Shown: one piece after another, positions 28,451-37,139 of the stretch
How the letters are laid out: each line of letters opens with the position of its first letter
Position numbering within the stretch: position 1 is the first letter of the stretch
Source of the DNA: Sinorhizobium garamanticum
Lineage (GTDB): Bacteria > Pseudomonadota > Alphaproteobacteria > Rhizobiales > Rhizobiaceae
Length of the DNA: 64,000 nucleotides
Assembly: GCF_029892065.1 (NCBI RefSeq)
Contig: NZ_CP120375.1
Location: 1 to 64,000, forward strand
Direction: 5' to 3'
Translations under genes and position numbers: made by a program
The notes under the pieces: model-generated
What the model was told of the DNA's origin: nothing
What the model saw: the letters and a program-made list of their open reading frames with translations, nothing else
The model's database searches: none

Positions 28451-28451
28451 C

Positions 28452-29333
28452 TCAGCGCCTCCGCTTCGCGCGGGGATCGAACATATCGCGCAAACCATCC
28501 CCGAGCAGGTTGACCGAAAGAACCGTGACGGCAAGCAAGATGCCGGGGGCGAAAATCGTCATTGGAGCGATGGCAAGATACAAGCGCGAACTGGCGATCA
28601 TATTGCCCCAGCTCGGGATTTCGGGCGGCACGCCCACTCCGAGGAAGCTCAACCCCGCCTCCGTCAGGATCGCGCTGGCACAGACAGTGGCGCTCTGCAC
28701 CATCAGTGCCGGAATGGTGCTCGGGAGGATATGCCGCCAAAGCACCTTTGGCAGGCGCGCACCACCGCAGAGCGCAGCCTCCACATAGGGACGCTCCCGA
28801 ACACTGAGGACCACTGAACGAACCAGCCTCGCGACGGCTGGCGTCTCAGGGATCGCGATGGCGACGATGAGGATGCCAATGCCTGACCCTGTTAGAGAAA
28901 TGAGTGCAATGGCCAGCAGAATTGTCGGGATCGACATCAGGCCGTCCATGACCCGCATGACAATATTGTCGAACGTGCGGTTGTAGCCAGCCAGAATGCC
29001 GATCAGAAGCCCGGCAACGGCCGCGCAGGCCGCCGACAGCAAACCGACCATGACGGAGATCCGCGCGCCGAAAATCGTTCGGGCAAACACATCACGGCCC
29101 ATATTGTCGCTTCCAAACCACATCGCCGCGGACGGTGGCTGAAGGCGCTTGAACGGATCCATGTTTCCCGGATCCCCAGCGCAAAGTGGGGCAGCGAGTG
29201 CCAGAACGATCAGGAGTGTCAGCATCCCAGCGCCGATCACAACCAGTGGGTGCTGCCTTGCCAGACGGTAAATACCGGAGCCTCCCAGCGTGGCCGTCGG
29301 CGTGGTCTCAAGTGTTGCGGAGGGGAGTGTCAT
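28452..29333 (-). CDS. Oligopeptide-type ABC transporter permease (DppC/OppC-like)
   Basis: The 293-residue inner-membrane protein has an N-terminal cytoplasmic segment, a first helix ([21 protein letters not shown]), the OppC-family extracellular motif [23 protein letters not shown] and five more helices. The EAA loop that contacts the ATPases is [21 protein letters not shown]. The carboxyl end [20 protein letters not shown] is standard for the family. It starts two bases after the stop of the partner permease, and the ATPase genes follow by overlap, so translation is coupled. Confidence 0.9.
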   Translation of the reverse strand: MTLPSATLETTPTATLGGSGIYRLARQHPLVVIGAGMLTLLIVLALAAPLCAGDPGNMDPFKRLQPPSAAMWFGSDNMGRDVFARTIFGARISVMVGLLSAACAAVAGLLIGILAGYNRTFDNIVMRVMDGLMSIPTILLAIALISLTGSGIGILIVAIAIPETPAVARLVRSVVLSVRERPYVEAALCGGARLPKVLWRHILPSTIPALMVQSATVCASAILTEAGLSFLGVGVPPEIPSWGNMIASSRLYLAIAPMTIFAPGILLAVTVLSVNLLGDGLRDMFDPRAKRRR

Positions 29334-29334
29334 A

Positions 29335-30276
29335 TCAGTACCGGATGCGCGGGTCGATCAGCGTGTAGGCGAGATCGACCGTGAGATTGATGAGGACGTA
29401 CAGACCTGACGTCAGGATGAGCACGCTCTGAATAATGGGATAGTCGCGGTTGTTGATCGCGTCGACCACGAGACGACCGATACCCGGTATATTGAACACC
29501 GTTTCCGTGAGAACCACTCCGCCGATCATATAGGCGAAGCTTATCCCGACGACGGTCAGGATCGGCACGCCCGCATTCTTCAAGGCGTGGTGGAAAAGCA
29601 TTGCATAAGACGACGCACCCTTGGCAGCGGCCGTTCGCATATAGTCTTCCGACAAAACCTCGAGCATGCTGGCTCGCGTGACCCGCGCGATGAATGCAAT
29701 GTAGCCAAGACTAAGAGCCACGGTGGGCAGGACCAAATGCACGAACCATGGCCCTAGGCCGCCACCGATCGGCACATATCCCTGGACCGGTAGCCAGTGT
29801 GTCCTGATGGCGAAGAAGTAGACGAGAAAATAGCCGATCACAAAGACTGGGACGGAATAACCAAGTGCCGAAAAGGCCGCGAGGAGGCGATCGATAAGCC
29901 CGCCAGTTCGCCACGCGGCAAGGATGCCGAAAGAGACCCCGACTGACACCGAAAGGATCATCGTCAGGATTGACAGGGAAAGGGTCGGTTCAAGCCGCTG
30001 CGATATCAGTTGGACAACCGGTCGCCCAGTGAAAATCGAGATGCCGAAATCGCCGCCGAGCATGTCCCGCACCCAACGCATGAACTGTACTGGCAGGGAA
30101 TCGTTCAACCCCAGTTGTTCGCGAATGCCGGCGATTACCTCAGCCGGCGCGTCGCGGCCGGCAATCATGGCCGCGGGATCGCTTGGTGCCAGTCTGAGAA
30201 GCAGGAACACGAAAATCCCAACCATCGCCATGACGGCGATGGTCGAGACCATCCTGCGCAGGATGTAGGCCGCCAT
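29335..30276 (-). CDS. Oligopeptide-type ABC transporter permease (DppB/OppB-like)
   Basis: The start at ATG 30276 overlaps the stop of the binding-protein gene as TGATG. The 313-residue protein opens MAAYILRRMVSTIAVMAMVG, then FLLLRLAPSDPAAMIAG, and has the EAA loop YMRTAAAKGASSYAMLFHHAL and the family ending LVDLAYTLIDPRIRY. Six transmembrane helices are apparent. It forms the channel with the DppC-like partner. A 5' remnant of a very similar gene lies at 36905-37139 behind the second binding protein. Confidence 0.9.
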   Translation of the reverse strand: MAAYILRRMVSTIAVMAMVGIFVFLLLRLAPSDPAAMIAGRDAPAEVIAGIREQLGLNDSLPVQFMRWVRDMLGGDFGISIFTGRPVVQLISQRLEPTLSLSILTMILSVSVGVSFGILAAWRTGGLIDRLLAAFSALGYSVPVFVIGYFLVYFFAIRTHWLPVQGYVPIGGGLGPWFVHLVLPTVALSLGYIAFIARVTRASMLEVLSEDYMRTAAAKGASSYAMLFHHALKNAGVPILTVVGISFAYMIGGVVLTETVFNIPGIGRLVVDAINNRDYPIIQSVLILTSGLYVLINLTVDLAYTLIDPRIRY

Positions 30277-31874
30277 CAGCCTGATACCTTTTGCATGTTC
30301 CACATGGGGAAACCGTATGAGCCGGGCACTTCAAGGAGGCCGGAAATCGACTTCCGGTGCGCCGTCGGCTGGACAGAGTGCCCCAACAGAACGCCGCCGA
30401 CGAAGTCCCACCATATCCCTTGCATTTCTCGGGCTAGTGCCTGGCGCTCCTCGAGTGTTTCAACCTCTGTCCATTTGGACCGGAGGGCCTCGTATTCATC
30501 GTTCTTTGGCCAGCCATAAAAAGCATCTTCGCCATTCGCGAGCAAGAAGGGAGTGTTGGTCGGATTGTATCCGCTGTAGTCAGAGATGAGGATGTTCCAG
30601 CCGCCGTCCTCAACCGGTCCCTTGCTTTTACGGCGTCTTTCCACCCCGCCCCAGTCACTCGGCGCAAGCTCAGCATTGACTCCAATGTTGCGCAGCATGT
30701 CTGCCAGAAGCTGCGAAGCATCGCTTACCTCCGCCCAATCTGTGGGTTGGAGGATGACGATTTTCTCGCCGGCATATCCGGCTTCCTGGAAAAGTTGCTT
30801 GGCCTTCTCAGGATCGCCACCCTTCTTGTACCATCCCGTATTCTCGTCATTGGAATAGAGGGGATTATTTCCAAATATCGAAGTCACGGTTTGGGAGAAT
30901 CTTGGGTCGGGATACGCGACGCGCATAAACGCCTCCTGATCGACCAAGTGAAGCATCGCCTGGCGCGCCTTGACGTTGTCGAATGGCGGCTGCAGAAAAT
31001 TCATGCGCAGGTACATTATAGTGCCTCCCTTACATAGAACCTGGAGTTCAAGGTTGGGATCACTTTCAATCACCGGGAAAAGATCGGCGGGTGGCGTCCA
31101 GACGAAATCGACCTCTCCCGCCTGGAGCGCCGCGAAGGCGGTCTGTTGATCGGAAATAACTTGCCAGACCGCTCGATCGACCTTGGCTACCTTTCCGCCG
31201 GCGAACCCGTCGGCCGCTTCCTGGCGGGGTACATATTGTTCATTTCGGTCGTAGGTGAAGCTTGCGCCAGGCTTGGCTAGAGCCTCATTGAACTTGAACG
31301 GCCCGGATCCGATATTCGAGGTCACCTGCTCGGTAGCGGGGCGGCTCGCGTCTTTCTCACGCATGACAGCGAGGAAAAGCCCCTCCACAAGCATATTAAT
31401 TAGCGTCCCCAGTGGCTCCTTGAGGGAGATCATGAAGGTCCTGTCATCTGCTTTCGAGATGTCTTTGGCCCTGGCCATGATCAATTTTCCACCAGTGTCC
31501 ACCTGGCCCCAGCGTCGTATCGAGGCCACACAGTCCGCTGCGGTCACCGGGCTGCCATCATGGAAGGTTAGGCCTTCGCGGAGTTGGAACGTGTAGGTCT
31601 TCTTGTCGTCGGAAACGCTCCACTTTTTCACCATTTGCGGCTGGGGGATTCCTTTGGAATCGATGGCAAATAGCGTGTCGTAGACCGCGTAGCCATGCAT
31701 GCGTGTGGTGTCGACCCCCGATAGAATTGGATCGAAGACCGTGAGGTCAGCCATCACCATCCGCACTGTCCGGGCGTCATCTGGTGATGTCTGCGCCCGA
31801 AGGATTGTCGGCATTGATAACGCCGTTCCGGCGGCCAAACCTGTCTTGAGAATTTGGCGTCTAGTGATTGTCAT
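30276..31874 (-). CDS. Peptide-type ABC transporter substrate-binding protein, copy 1
   Basis: The 532-residue family 5 binding protein begins MTITRRQILKTGLAAGTALS with a twin-arginine-like signal ending near LRAQTS, so it is exported to the periplasm. Family blocks include WSVSDDKKTYTFQLREGLTFHDG, VTAADCVASIRRWGQVD, GSGPFKFNEALAKPGASFTYDRN and QPPFDNVKARQAMLHLVDQ. It is about 75-80% identical by eye to copy 2 at 37136, which points to duplication with divergence in ligand-facing segments (for example the region after NNPLYSNDENTG). It is the first gene of the transporter operon and sets its specificity. Confidence 0.9.
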   Translation of the reverse strand: MTITRRQILKTGLAAGTALSMPTILRAQTSPDDARTVRMVMADLTVFDPILSGVDTTRMHGYAVYDTLFAIDSKGIPQPQMVKKWSVSDDKKTYTFQLREGLTFHDGSPVTAADCVASIRRWGQVDTGGKLIMARAKDISKADDRTFMISLKEPLGTLINMLVEGLFLAVMREKDASRPATEQVTSNIGSGPFKFNEALAKPGASFTYDRNEQYVPRQEAADGFAGGKVAKVDRAVWQVISDQQTAFAALQAGEVDFVWTPPADLFPVIESDPNLELQVLCKGGTIMYLRMNFLQPPFDNVKARQAMLHLVDQEAFMRVAYPDPRFSQTVTSIFGNNPLYSNDENTGWYKKGGDPEKAKQLFQEAGYAGEKIVILQPTDWAEVSDASQLLADMLRNIGVNAELAPSDWGGVERRRKSKGPVEDGGWNILISDYSGYNPTNTPFLLANGEDAFYGWPKNDEYEALRSKWTEVETLEERQALAREMQGIWWDFVGGVLLGHSVQPTAHRKSISGLLEVPGSYGFPMWNMQKVSG

Positions 31875-31930
31875 GCTTCGTTCCTCCTCTTTTTCGATTT
31901 CTCAGTGCTCATCCCAAGCGTTGCTACGAT

Positions 31931-33436
31931 CTAGGAAGTGCCGATAGAATGCTGACGGGCGGTGATTTCGGGATTGGCAATGTCGTGTTCTGGCCAGAAG
32001 CGCGCTTTTTGGTAGTCGAACTGATTTCTTCTGTAGTAGCCAACGCCGGGAGTGTTCACGAGCACTGGTGTAGCTAGCCCATCGAAGTTCGCAACAAAGT
32101 GGAAACCTGACTTCACGATTATGAAATCAAGATCTTCGATAACCACGTTCTGGCTTGTAAAAGCAGCTGGATCGGTAGTGTCGGCCGGCTTTGTGGTCAG
32201 TAGCACCTGGATGCGGTCATCCACCCTCAGAACGGCGGTTGGTCCCATGGCACTAGGGTCGCCCCTGCCAACAATACCCGCCACAACAAAATTTCCATCG
32301 CTCACGTGTTCAACTCGCCCGGTGATCAATCGAGGCGTGAACCCCGGCGTGAACCCCGCTCCGACAGACAATTTAACGGTAGCACCTACACCAGCCTCTA
32401 TAGCTTGAGCCGCTGCGACGGGATCGGTAATAGGTACTGCACCGCTCAGTTCTGGATAACCATCGAGCGCTGCGGAAAGCAAAATCGTGCCGTCTCCCGG
32501 CGCGCCCGCAGCGACCCGGTCGCCCATATCGCCGATCGCAAATGGCCGTTTATCCGGCGAACTCCGCACACGCTCAAAGACCTCCTCAACCGTCAGAAGG
32601 TCGTCCTTGAAACGCTCGCGTTCAACCCAGAAGCGGGTCGCAAGATCCACCGCGATGGAAGGCGTGTCGGCACCTGAGCCATCGCTCAGAATGGTGACAA
32701 CCTGGCCGATTTCGTCATCATCGGTAAAGCGGAACACGTTATAGATCGAGATATCCTTGATCGATGGTTGCTGGGCCGCGTATTCGCGTGCTTTTGCATG
32801 GATTTCGGCCAGCGGCCCGGAGCCGGTTTCAGCCGCACCGGGCAGGATCATGGGTACCCGCGCCGATACCGTGACTGGCTTTAGCCGTCCCTCAAGCTGC
32901 TCGAGCAGCAGTTCTGCGACTTTCTGCCCACATTCGACGAAGTCCGAATGAGGGTTTTCCTTACAGGCGATACAAATATCGGTGTTATCGAGCATGCGAG
33001 GCGTGATATGGCCATGAAGGTCTAGGCCGATGCCGATCGGCACGTTGGGGCCGACGACGTGGCGAAGCGCTTGAAGAAGGTCGCCCTCAGCATCCGGCGT
33101 TTCCGTCGTGCCCATCGCGCCATGAAGGTCCAGGCCGATTGCATCAGGCTTGATGCGTCGAACCGCAACCAAAAGTTCCTCACGCATACGCACGTAGAAA
33201 TCATGATCGACAAGGCCGCCGGCGCCTCCATTTGCCGAGAAAACTGGCTCGATATTTGCGCCGGCGGCGGCGAGCGTGTCAGTCAGTCCCTTCAGCACGC
33301 CAGCTGGCGTTCGCAGAATATCGTGGCCACGTTCCACCACGAAGAGTTCCTCGTCGGTGGGCCTTGGGTTCAGCCTGTGGGATTCGTGGCAGAAACGGGC
33401 AACAAGAATGCGATAAGGTTTTGATAATTCTGGCAC
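31931..33436 (-). CDS. M81-family metallopeptidase (MlrC-like)
   Basis: The 501-residue protein starts with YRILVARFCHESHRLNPRPTD and contains DAIGLDLHGAMGTTETPDAEG, GLDLHGHITPRML and a C-terminal ADTTDPAAFTSQNVVIEDLDF with VVKSGFHFVANFDG, all typical of the DUF1485/MlrC family. The histidine and aspartate residues in CHES, DLHGAM and DLHGH fit the zinc site. MlrC itself cleaves linearised microcystin peptides; other members act on unknown peptide or amide substrates. Here it is between the binding protein and an aminotransferase on the same strand, so it probably hydrolyses the imported compound in the cytoplasm (no signal peptide seen). Confidence 0.85.
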   Translation of the reverse strand: MPELSKPYRILVARFCHESHRLNPRPTDEELFVVERGHDILRTPAGVLKGLTDTLAAAGANIEPVFSANGGAGGLVDHDFYVRMREELLVAVRRIKPDAIGLDLHGAMGTTETPDAEGDLLQALRHVVGPNVPIGIGLDLHGHITPRMLDNTDICIACKENPHSDFVECGQKVAELLLEQLEGRLKPVTVSARVPMILPGAAETGSGPLAEIHAKAREYAAQQPSIKDISIYNVFRFTDDDEIGQVVTILSDGSGADTPSIAVDLATRFWVERERFKDDLLTVEEVFERVRSSPDKRPFAIGDMGDRVAAGAPGDGTILLSAALDGYPELSGAVPITDPVAAAQAIEAGVGATVKLSVGAGFTPGFTPRLITGRVEHVSDGNFVVAGIVGRGDPSAMGPTAVLRVDDRIQVLLTTKPADTTDPAAFTSQNVVIEDLDFIIVKSGFHFVANFDGLATPVLVNTPGVGYYRRNQFDYQKARFWPEHDIANPEITARQHSIGTS

Positions 33437-33519
33437 TCGATTACTCCGGGTTTTATGGGATCGTATGCAAGCAGGTAGCCGGAATGTGGCAATCCTGGAG
33501 TGAACCTCCTATTGGGCCG

Positions 33520-34842
33520 TCAACCAAAGGCACCGGTCAGCTCGCCATATCGGTCCAGGAAGACGCCAAAAGCATTCTCCAGCGCCAAGTACTCGTCTTC
33601 GGTATTGGCCATTGACAGGGTGAGCTGGCCGCGCCTGGTGATGAAGATGCCGTTGTTGATCATAAAAAGCTGGAACAGCTTTCGAAAGATCGGCGGGGTC
33701 TGAACATCCTCAGGGCCCCGCGGCATGTCCGCTTGGAAATGCGTCGAGATGAGGGAGCCAAAACTGCCTAATTGCAGGGGCACTCGTCGGCTGTTCGCTT
33801 GACGTAGTAAAGCGGAGCGCAGTTCGTTGGAGCGGGTATTCAGCCGATCGACGTTTTCCTCAAGGAGGACCTCTTTTAGCGCAGCATATCCCGCGATCAT
33901 GGTCAGAACGTTGTTGCTAAAAGTGCCGCCATGCGAGAGCGCTCTCACATGAGTGGGGCCAAGTCTGTCCATATGCCTAGCAGCCCCACCCAAAGCCCCG
34001 AAGTTGAGCCCCCCGCCGAAGAACTTGCCGAGTATGGTCAGGTTCGGAGAGATATCGACTATCGATTGGTAACCACCGACGGCAAACCTGGCGGTTTGCA
34101 CCTCGTCAAATATCAGCAACGCACCGATCTCATCGCATATTGAGCGAAGTCGGCGCAGGAAAGCCGTGTCGGCCACGAAGCCGCCAGCGCTGCCCATGAT
34201 CGGCTCGACCAGAATGGCCGCGATGTCTTCGCCCTCTTCCCGGACGATCTGCTCGACGGTTTCGATGTGATTGTATCGCGCGAGGCGGACATCCGCGCGA
34301 TCCACGTTCATCTCACTTTCGGGCTCCAGCCAGTTTAAGACGTTACCGTGATAGCCGCCGAAGAAGCCCAGTACCAAGCACCGTCCTGTTTCGGCCTTGG
34401 CAAGTTGTATCGCGGCAACATTTGCTTCCGTGCCAGACGTCAGGAATCGGACTCTTTCGATAGACTGAAAGCGACGGCAGATCTCGCGGGCAAACGCCAC
34501 CTCGTGATCGTGTGTGCCCCCGTAACTCACTCCGTTGTCCAGCCCCGCTTGGAGCGCTGCCACGATCGCTTCATTCGAATGGCCGAAGAGGGCGGCGGTT
34601 AGGTCATTTCCGAAATCTGAATATTCGTGGCCGTCTGCATCTGTCACCTTGCTGGATCGCGCAGAGCTGAAGAAAAGCGGGAACGGATCGAAATACAGCG
34701 AGCCCCGAGTGTTGCCGCCAGGCAGGACCTCTTTGGCTGCTTCAAACTTCCGTCTGCTCGTCGGATTCGAGCTTTCATAGATCCGCTGCTCATGCGCAAC
34801 GGCGTCGTCCAACTTAGACCGAGTTTCTGCGGACTGCAGCAT
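33520..34842 (-). CDS. Glutamate-1-semialdehyde-aminotransferase-like PLP aminotransferase, copy B
   Basis: The protein is the same as that encoded at 1292-2614 except at its end (GELTGAFG here, GELTDAFR there). The PLP-binding SGTEAN loop, FDEVQ aspartate and ILGKFFGGG lysine are intact. In this position it is flanked on the same strand by the M81 peptidase gene downstream and the second amidase upstream, so this is probably the original location and copy A the derived one (inference). The 5' leader with its GGAGGGAG ribosome-binding site is inside the duplicated segment, so both copies carry the same translation signal but different upstream DNA. Confidence 0.85.
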   Translation of the reverse strand: MLQSAETRSKLDDAVAHEQRIYESSNPTSRRKFEAAKEVLPGGNTRGSLYFDPFPLFFSSARSSKVTDADGHEYSDFGNDLTAALFGHSNEAIVAALQAGLDNGVSYGGTHDHEVAFAREICRRFQSIERVRFLTSGTEANVAAIQLAKAETGRCLVLGFFGGYHGNVLNWLEPESEMNVDRADVRLARYNHIETVEQIVREEGEDIAAILVEPIMGSAGGFVADTAFLRRLRSICDEIGALLIFDEVQTARFAVGGYQSIVDISPNLTILGKFFGGGLNFGALGGAARHMDRLGPTHVRALSHGGTFSNNVLTMIAGYAALKEVLLEENVDRLNTRSNELRSALLRQANSRRVPLQLGSFGSLISTHFQADMPRGPEDVQTPPIFRKLFQLFMINNGIFITRRGQLTLSMANTEDEYLALENAFGVFLDRYGELTGAFG

Positions 34843-34888
34843 CGTAGACGGCTCCCTCCTACCTCTGTTTCAAACCCGCGTGCGAATA
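33527..34888 (-). repeat. Inverted duplication, copy B (1.36 kb)
   Basis: This is the inverse partner of 1246-2607; the breakpoint on this side is at TGCGAATA (34881-34888), beyond which the two flanks differ completely. Recombination between the copies would invert the 31 kb between them. Confidence 0.9.
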
Positions 34889-35338
34889 ATCATGCTTTGA
34901 GCCTATCGATGGCATGTGGAACGACTTGTTGAAATTCGGAATCGTTATTCACGGCGGTGATTGATTATGGGATTGGTAGCGTAGATCGGTGCGGATGCCG
35001 ACGTGAAGTCGGCAGTCCCCATCAAAGCCGACCGGTTTCCGGCATTGAAATTCTTCCGGTTAGCAACATGGGCGTCCATGTCTCAAGATAAACTGGAGAC
35101 ATTGGTCCCCGAAGAGAAGGCGAGTCGCCATTGGCCTTTGGCGTAGCAATATCCAGAGACGCAGTGCGCGTCGTGACACGCTTTAGCCTGACGGTCTATC
35201 CCGATACGTATATGACAGCCACGGCGCGCTGCGGCCGCGGACGCCCGCCCGAGGCCTGGTGGTGAAGCAACGGATCGTTCCTATCGAGACAGGCGCCTGT
35301 GCGGACGATACATGGCTTCGGAGCCCTTCGCGCATTCG
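34889..35338. other. Spacer without a recognisable gene
   Basis: This stretch separates the aminotransferase copy B from the second amidase. No frame resembles a known protein. It may hold the promoter of the M81-aminotransferase part. Confidence 0.4.
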
Positions 35339-36862
35339 TCAGTTCTGGCGCAACGCGGGCGGAGGGACTCGCTCAACCCAGCGCGTTTGCTTTTCGAAGG
35401 CGTGCGCCAGCTGTAGGACTGCCCGGTCACCGCGATGCCGGCCGATGATCTGCACGCCCGTCGGGAGCCCGCGGCCGTCGAAACCGACCGGCATCGCGGC
35501 GACTGGGTGCCCGGTCATCGACCAGGGTGCGACGGTCTCCATCCAGCGGTGGTAGGTGTCCATCTCGCGGCCGGCGATCGATGACGGCCAGTGGATGAGC
35601 TTATCGAATGGGAACACTTGCGTGCTCGGAGCGAGCACGTAGTCGTACTGATAGAACATCGCGGTCACCGCCTGGTACCAGGCGACCCGTGCCTCGGCAG
35701 CCTCGGTGACATCTCGGGCGGAGAGTTTCAGGCCGTGCTCGATCTCCCAGATCAGTTCGGGCTTCATCAGCTTGCGCTTTTCCGGGTCGTCTAAGAGCGA
35801 CGCGTACTTAGTCATGCTCCACCACCGCCATACCAGGAACAGCTGCCAGATCTCGGCGGGGTCATATTGCGGCAGTGCCCGCTTTACGGTGCAGCCCAAC
35901 CGCTCGAATGCGCCGAACGAGGACTCGATCAGGTCGAGTATGCCCGGCTCGGTGGCGAGATAGCCGTCCCAGTCGTCGACGTAGGCGATCCGGGTGCCCC
36001 GAAAGTCGCGGTCAAGTGTCTGGGTGAAGACTTCCGGGTCTTCGTCGATCGCCAGGGGGGCGCTCGGGTCGGGCCCGGCCATCGTCGCGAGCAGCATCGC
36101 CACGTCTGCCACACAGCGCCCCATCGGGCCGCTCACACTGCCCCGAGCGACAAAGCCGGGGCTCGGTATCCGGCCCCATGAGGGTCGGAACCCGACCACG
36201 TTGCAGAACGCCGCTGGGTTGCGCAGCGAGCCCATGTGGTCGCCGCCATCGGCCACCGGAACCATGCGCAACGCCAGAGCCGAGGCGGCACCACCACTGC
36301 TGCCGCCTGCAGTCCGGTTGGTGTCGTAGGGTGTCGCGGTCGCGCCGTATAAGAGGTTATAAGTCTGCGACCCGAGCCCGAACTCCGGCATGTTGGTCTT
36401 GCCGATGACGATCGCCCCAGCGTCTTTGATCCGCTTGACTAACAGATCGTCGGTAGTGGCGATCTGGTTCTTGTAGATCGGTGAGCCCCAAGTCTCCCTT
36501 AGGCCCTTTGCGGAGGCCTTCGCCGCATGCGGGAAGCCATGCATCCAGCCGAGGTACTCCCCGCGCTGCAATTGCTGGTCACGTTGAGCCGCCTCGGCCA
36601 ACAGCTCAGATCGTCCCCGTAGCTCGACAATCGCGTTGACGCTATGGTTGTGTTCCTCGATGTGATCCAGGAATGTCTCCATTACCTCGACGCACGAGAC
36701 CTCCCGTCTCTTGACGACCCCCGACAGACGCCGCGCGTCATACAACACGAGCTCGCGAAGGTACGCAGGCCGTGAATCTCCGCCCCGCCGGTACTGGAGG
36801 AGTGCTACGGGGTCGTCCGACACGCCCGCCTGCATGCTTGAGGGGTTCGTGAAGCTGGTCAT
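35339..36862 (-). CDS. Amidase-signature hydrolase, copy 2
   Basis: The 507-residue protein is an amidase-signature enzyme related to the one at 24234. Triad elements are MHGFPHAAKAS (lysine), TAGGSSGGAASALALRM and ADGGDHMGSLRNPAAF (nucleophile region). ATG 36862 gives a short N-terminal arm; ATG 36835 (MQAGVSDDP) is an alternative. Shared blocks such as RYDYIVAP/YQYDYVLAP, VFPFDK and METVAPWS show common ancestry with copy 1, but overall divergence is much larger than between the aminotransferase copies, so the duplication is older. It has a noticeably higher GC content than copy 1, which suggests separate origin or long separation. Confidence 0.85.
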   Translation of the reverse strand: MTSFTNPSSMQAGVSDDPVALLQYRRGGDSRPAYLRELVLYDARRLSGVVKRREVSCVEVMETFLDHIEEHNHSVNAIVELRGRSELLAEAAQRDQQLQRGEYLGWMHGFPHAAKASAKGLRETWGSPIYKNQIATTDDLLVKRIKDAGAIVIGKTNMPEFGLGSQTYNLLYGATATPYDTNRTAGGSSGGAASALALRMVPVADGGDHMGSLRNPAAFCNVVGFRPSWGRIPSPGFVARGSVSGPMGRCVADVAMLLATMAGPDPSAPLAIDEDPEVFTQTLDRDFRGTRIAYVDDWDGYLATEPGILDLIESSFGAFERLGCTVKRALPQYDPAEIWQLFLVWRWWSMTKYASLLDDPEKRKLMKPELIWEIEHGLKLSARDVTEAAEARVAWYQAVTAMFYQYDYVLAPSTQVFPFDKLIHWPSSIAGREMDTYHRWMETVAPWSMTGHPVAAMPVGFDGRGLPTGVQIIGRHRGDRAVLQLAHAFEKQTRWVERVPPPALRQN

Positions 36863-36904
36863 ACTGTGCCTCTTTCTGAAGTCTTGAATCGATCACATGT
36901 GTAA

Positions 36905-37139
36905 GATCGAGGTCCTGAAAATCGCCACCAAGCATGTCGCCGAGGCGACCTATAAACTGAACCGGCAAAGGATCATCCAATCTTAATTGCTCGCGGATGC
37001 AGGCGACCATCCGATCTGGCAGCGATCATGACCGCCTGGTCGCCGGGCGCGAGCCCCACGAACAAGAACACGAAAATGCCAACCATCGCCATAACGGCGA
37101 TGATCGAGACATCCTGCGAAGGATGTGGGCAGCCATTAG
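36905..37139 (-). pseudogene. DppB-like permease, 5' remnant
   Basis: Directly behind the second binding protein the minus strand reads AAHILRRM, a frameshift, IIAVMAMVGIFVFLFVGLAPGD, then VACIREQLRLDDPLPVQFIG and GDMLGGDF. These are the first ~90 residues of the permease at 29335 (compare AAYILRRMVSTIAVMAMVG and AGIREQLGLNDSLPVQFM). The rest of the permease and all later transporter genes are missing. It shows that a second complete transporter operon once existed here and was cut down by deletion. Confidence 0.8.
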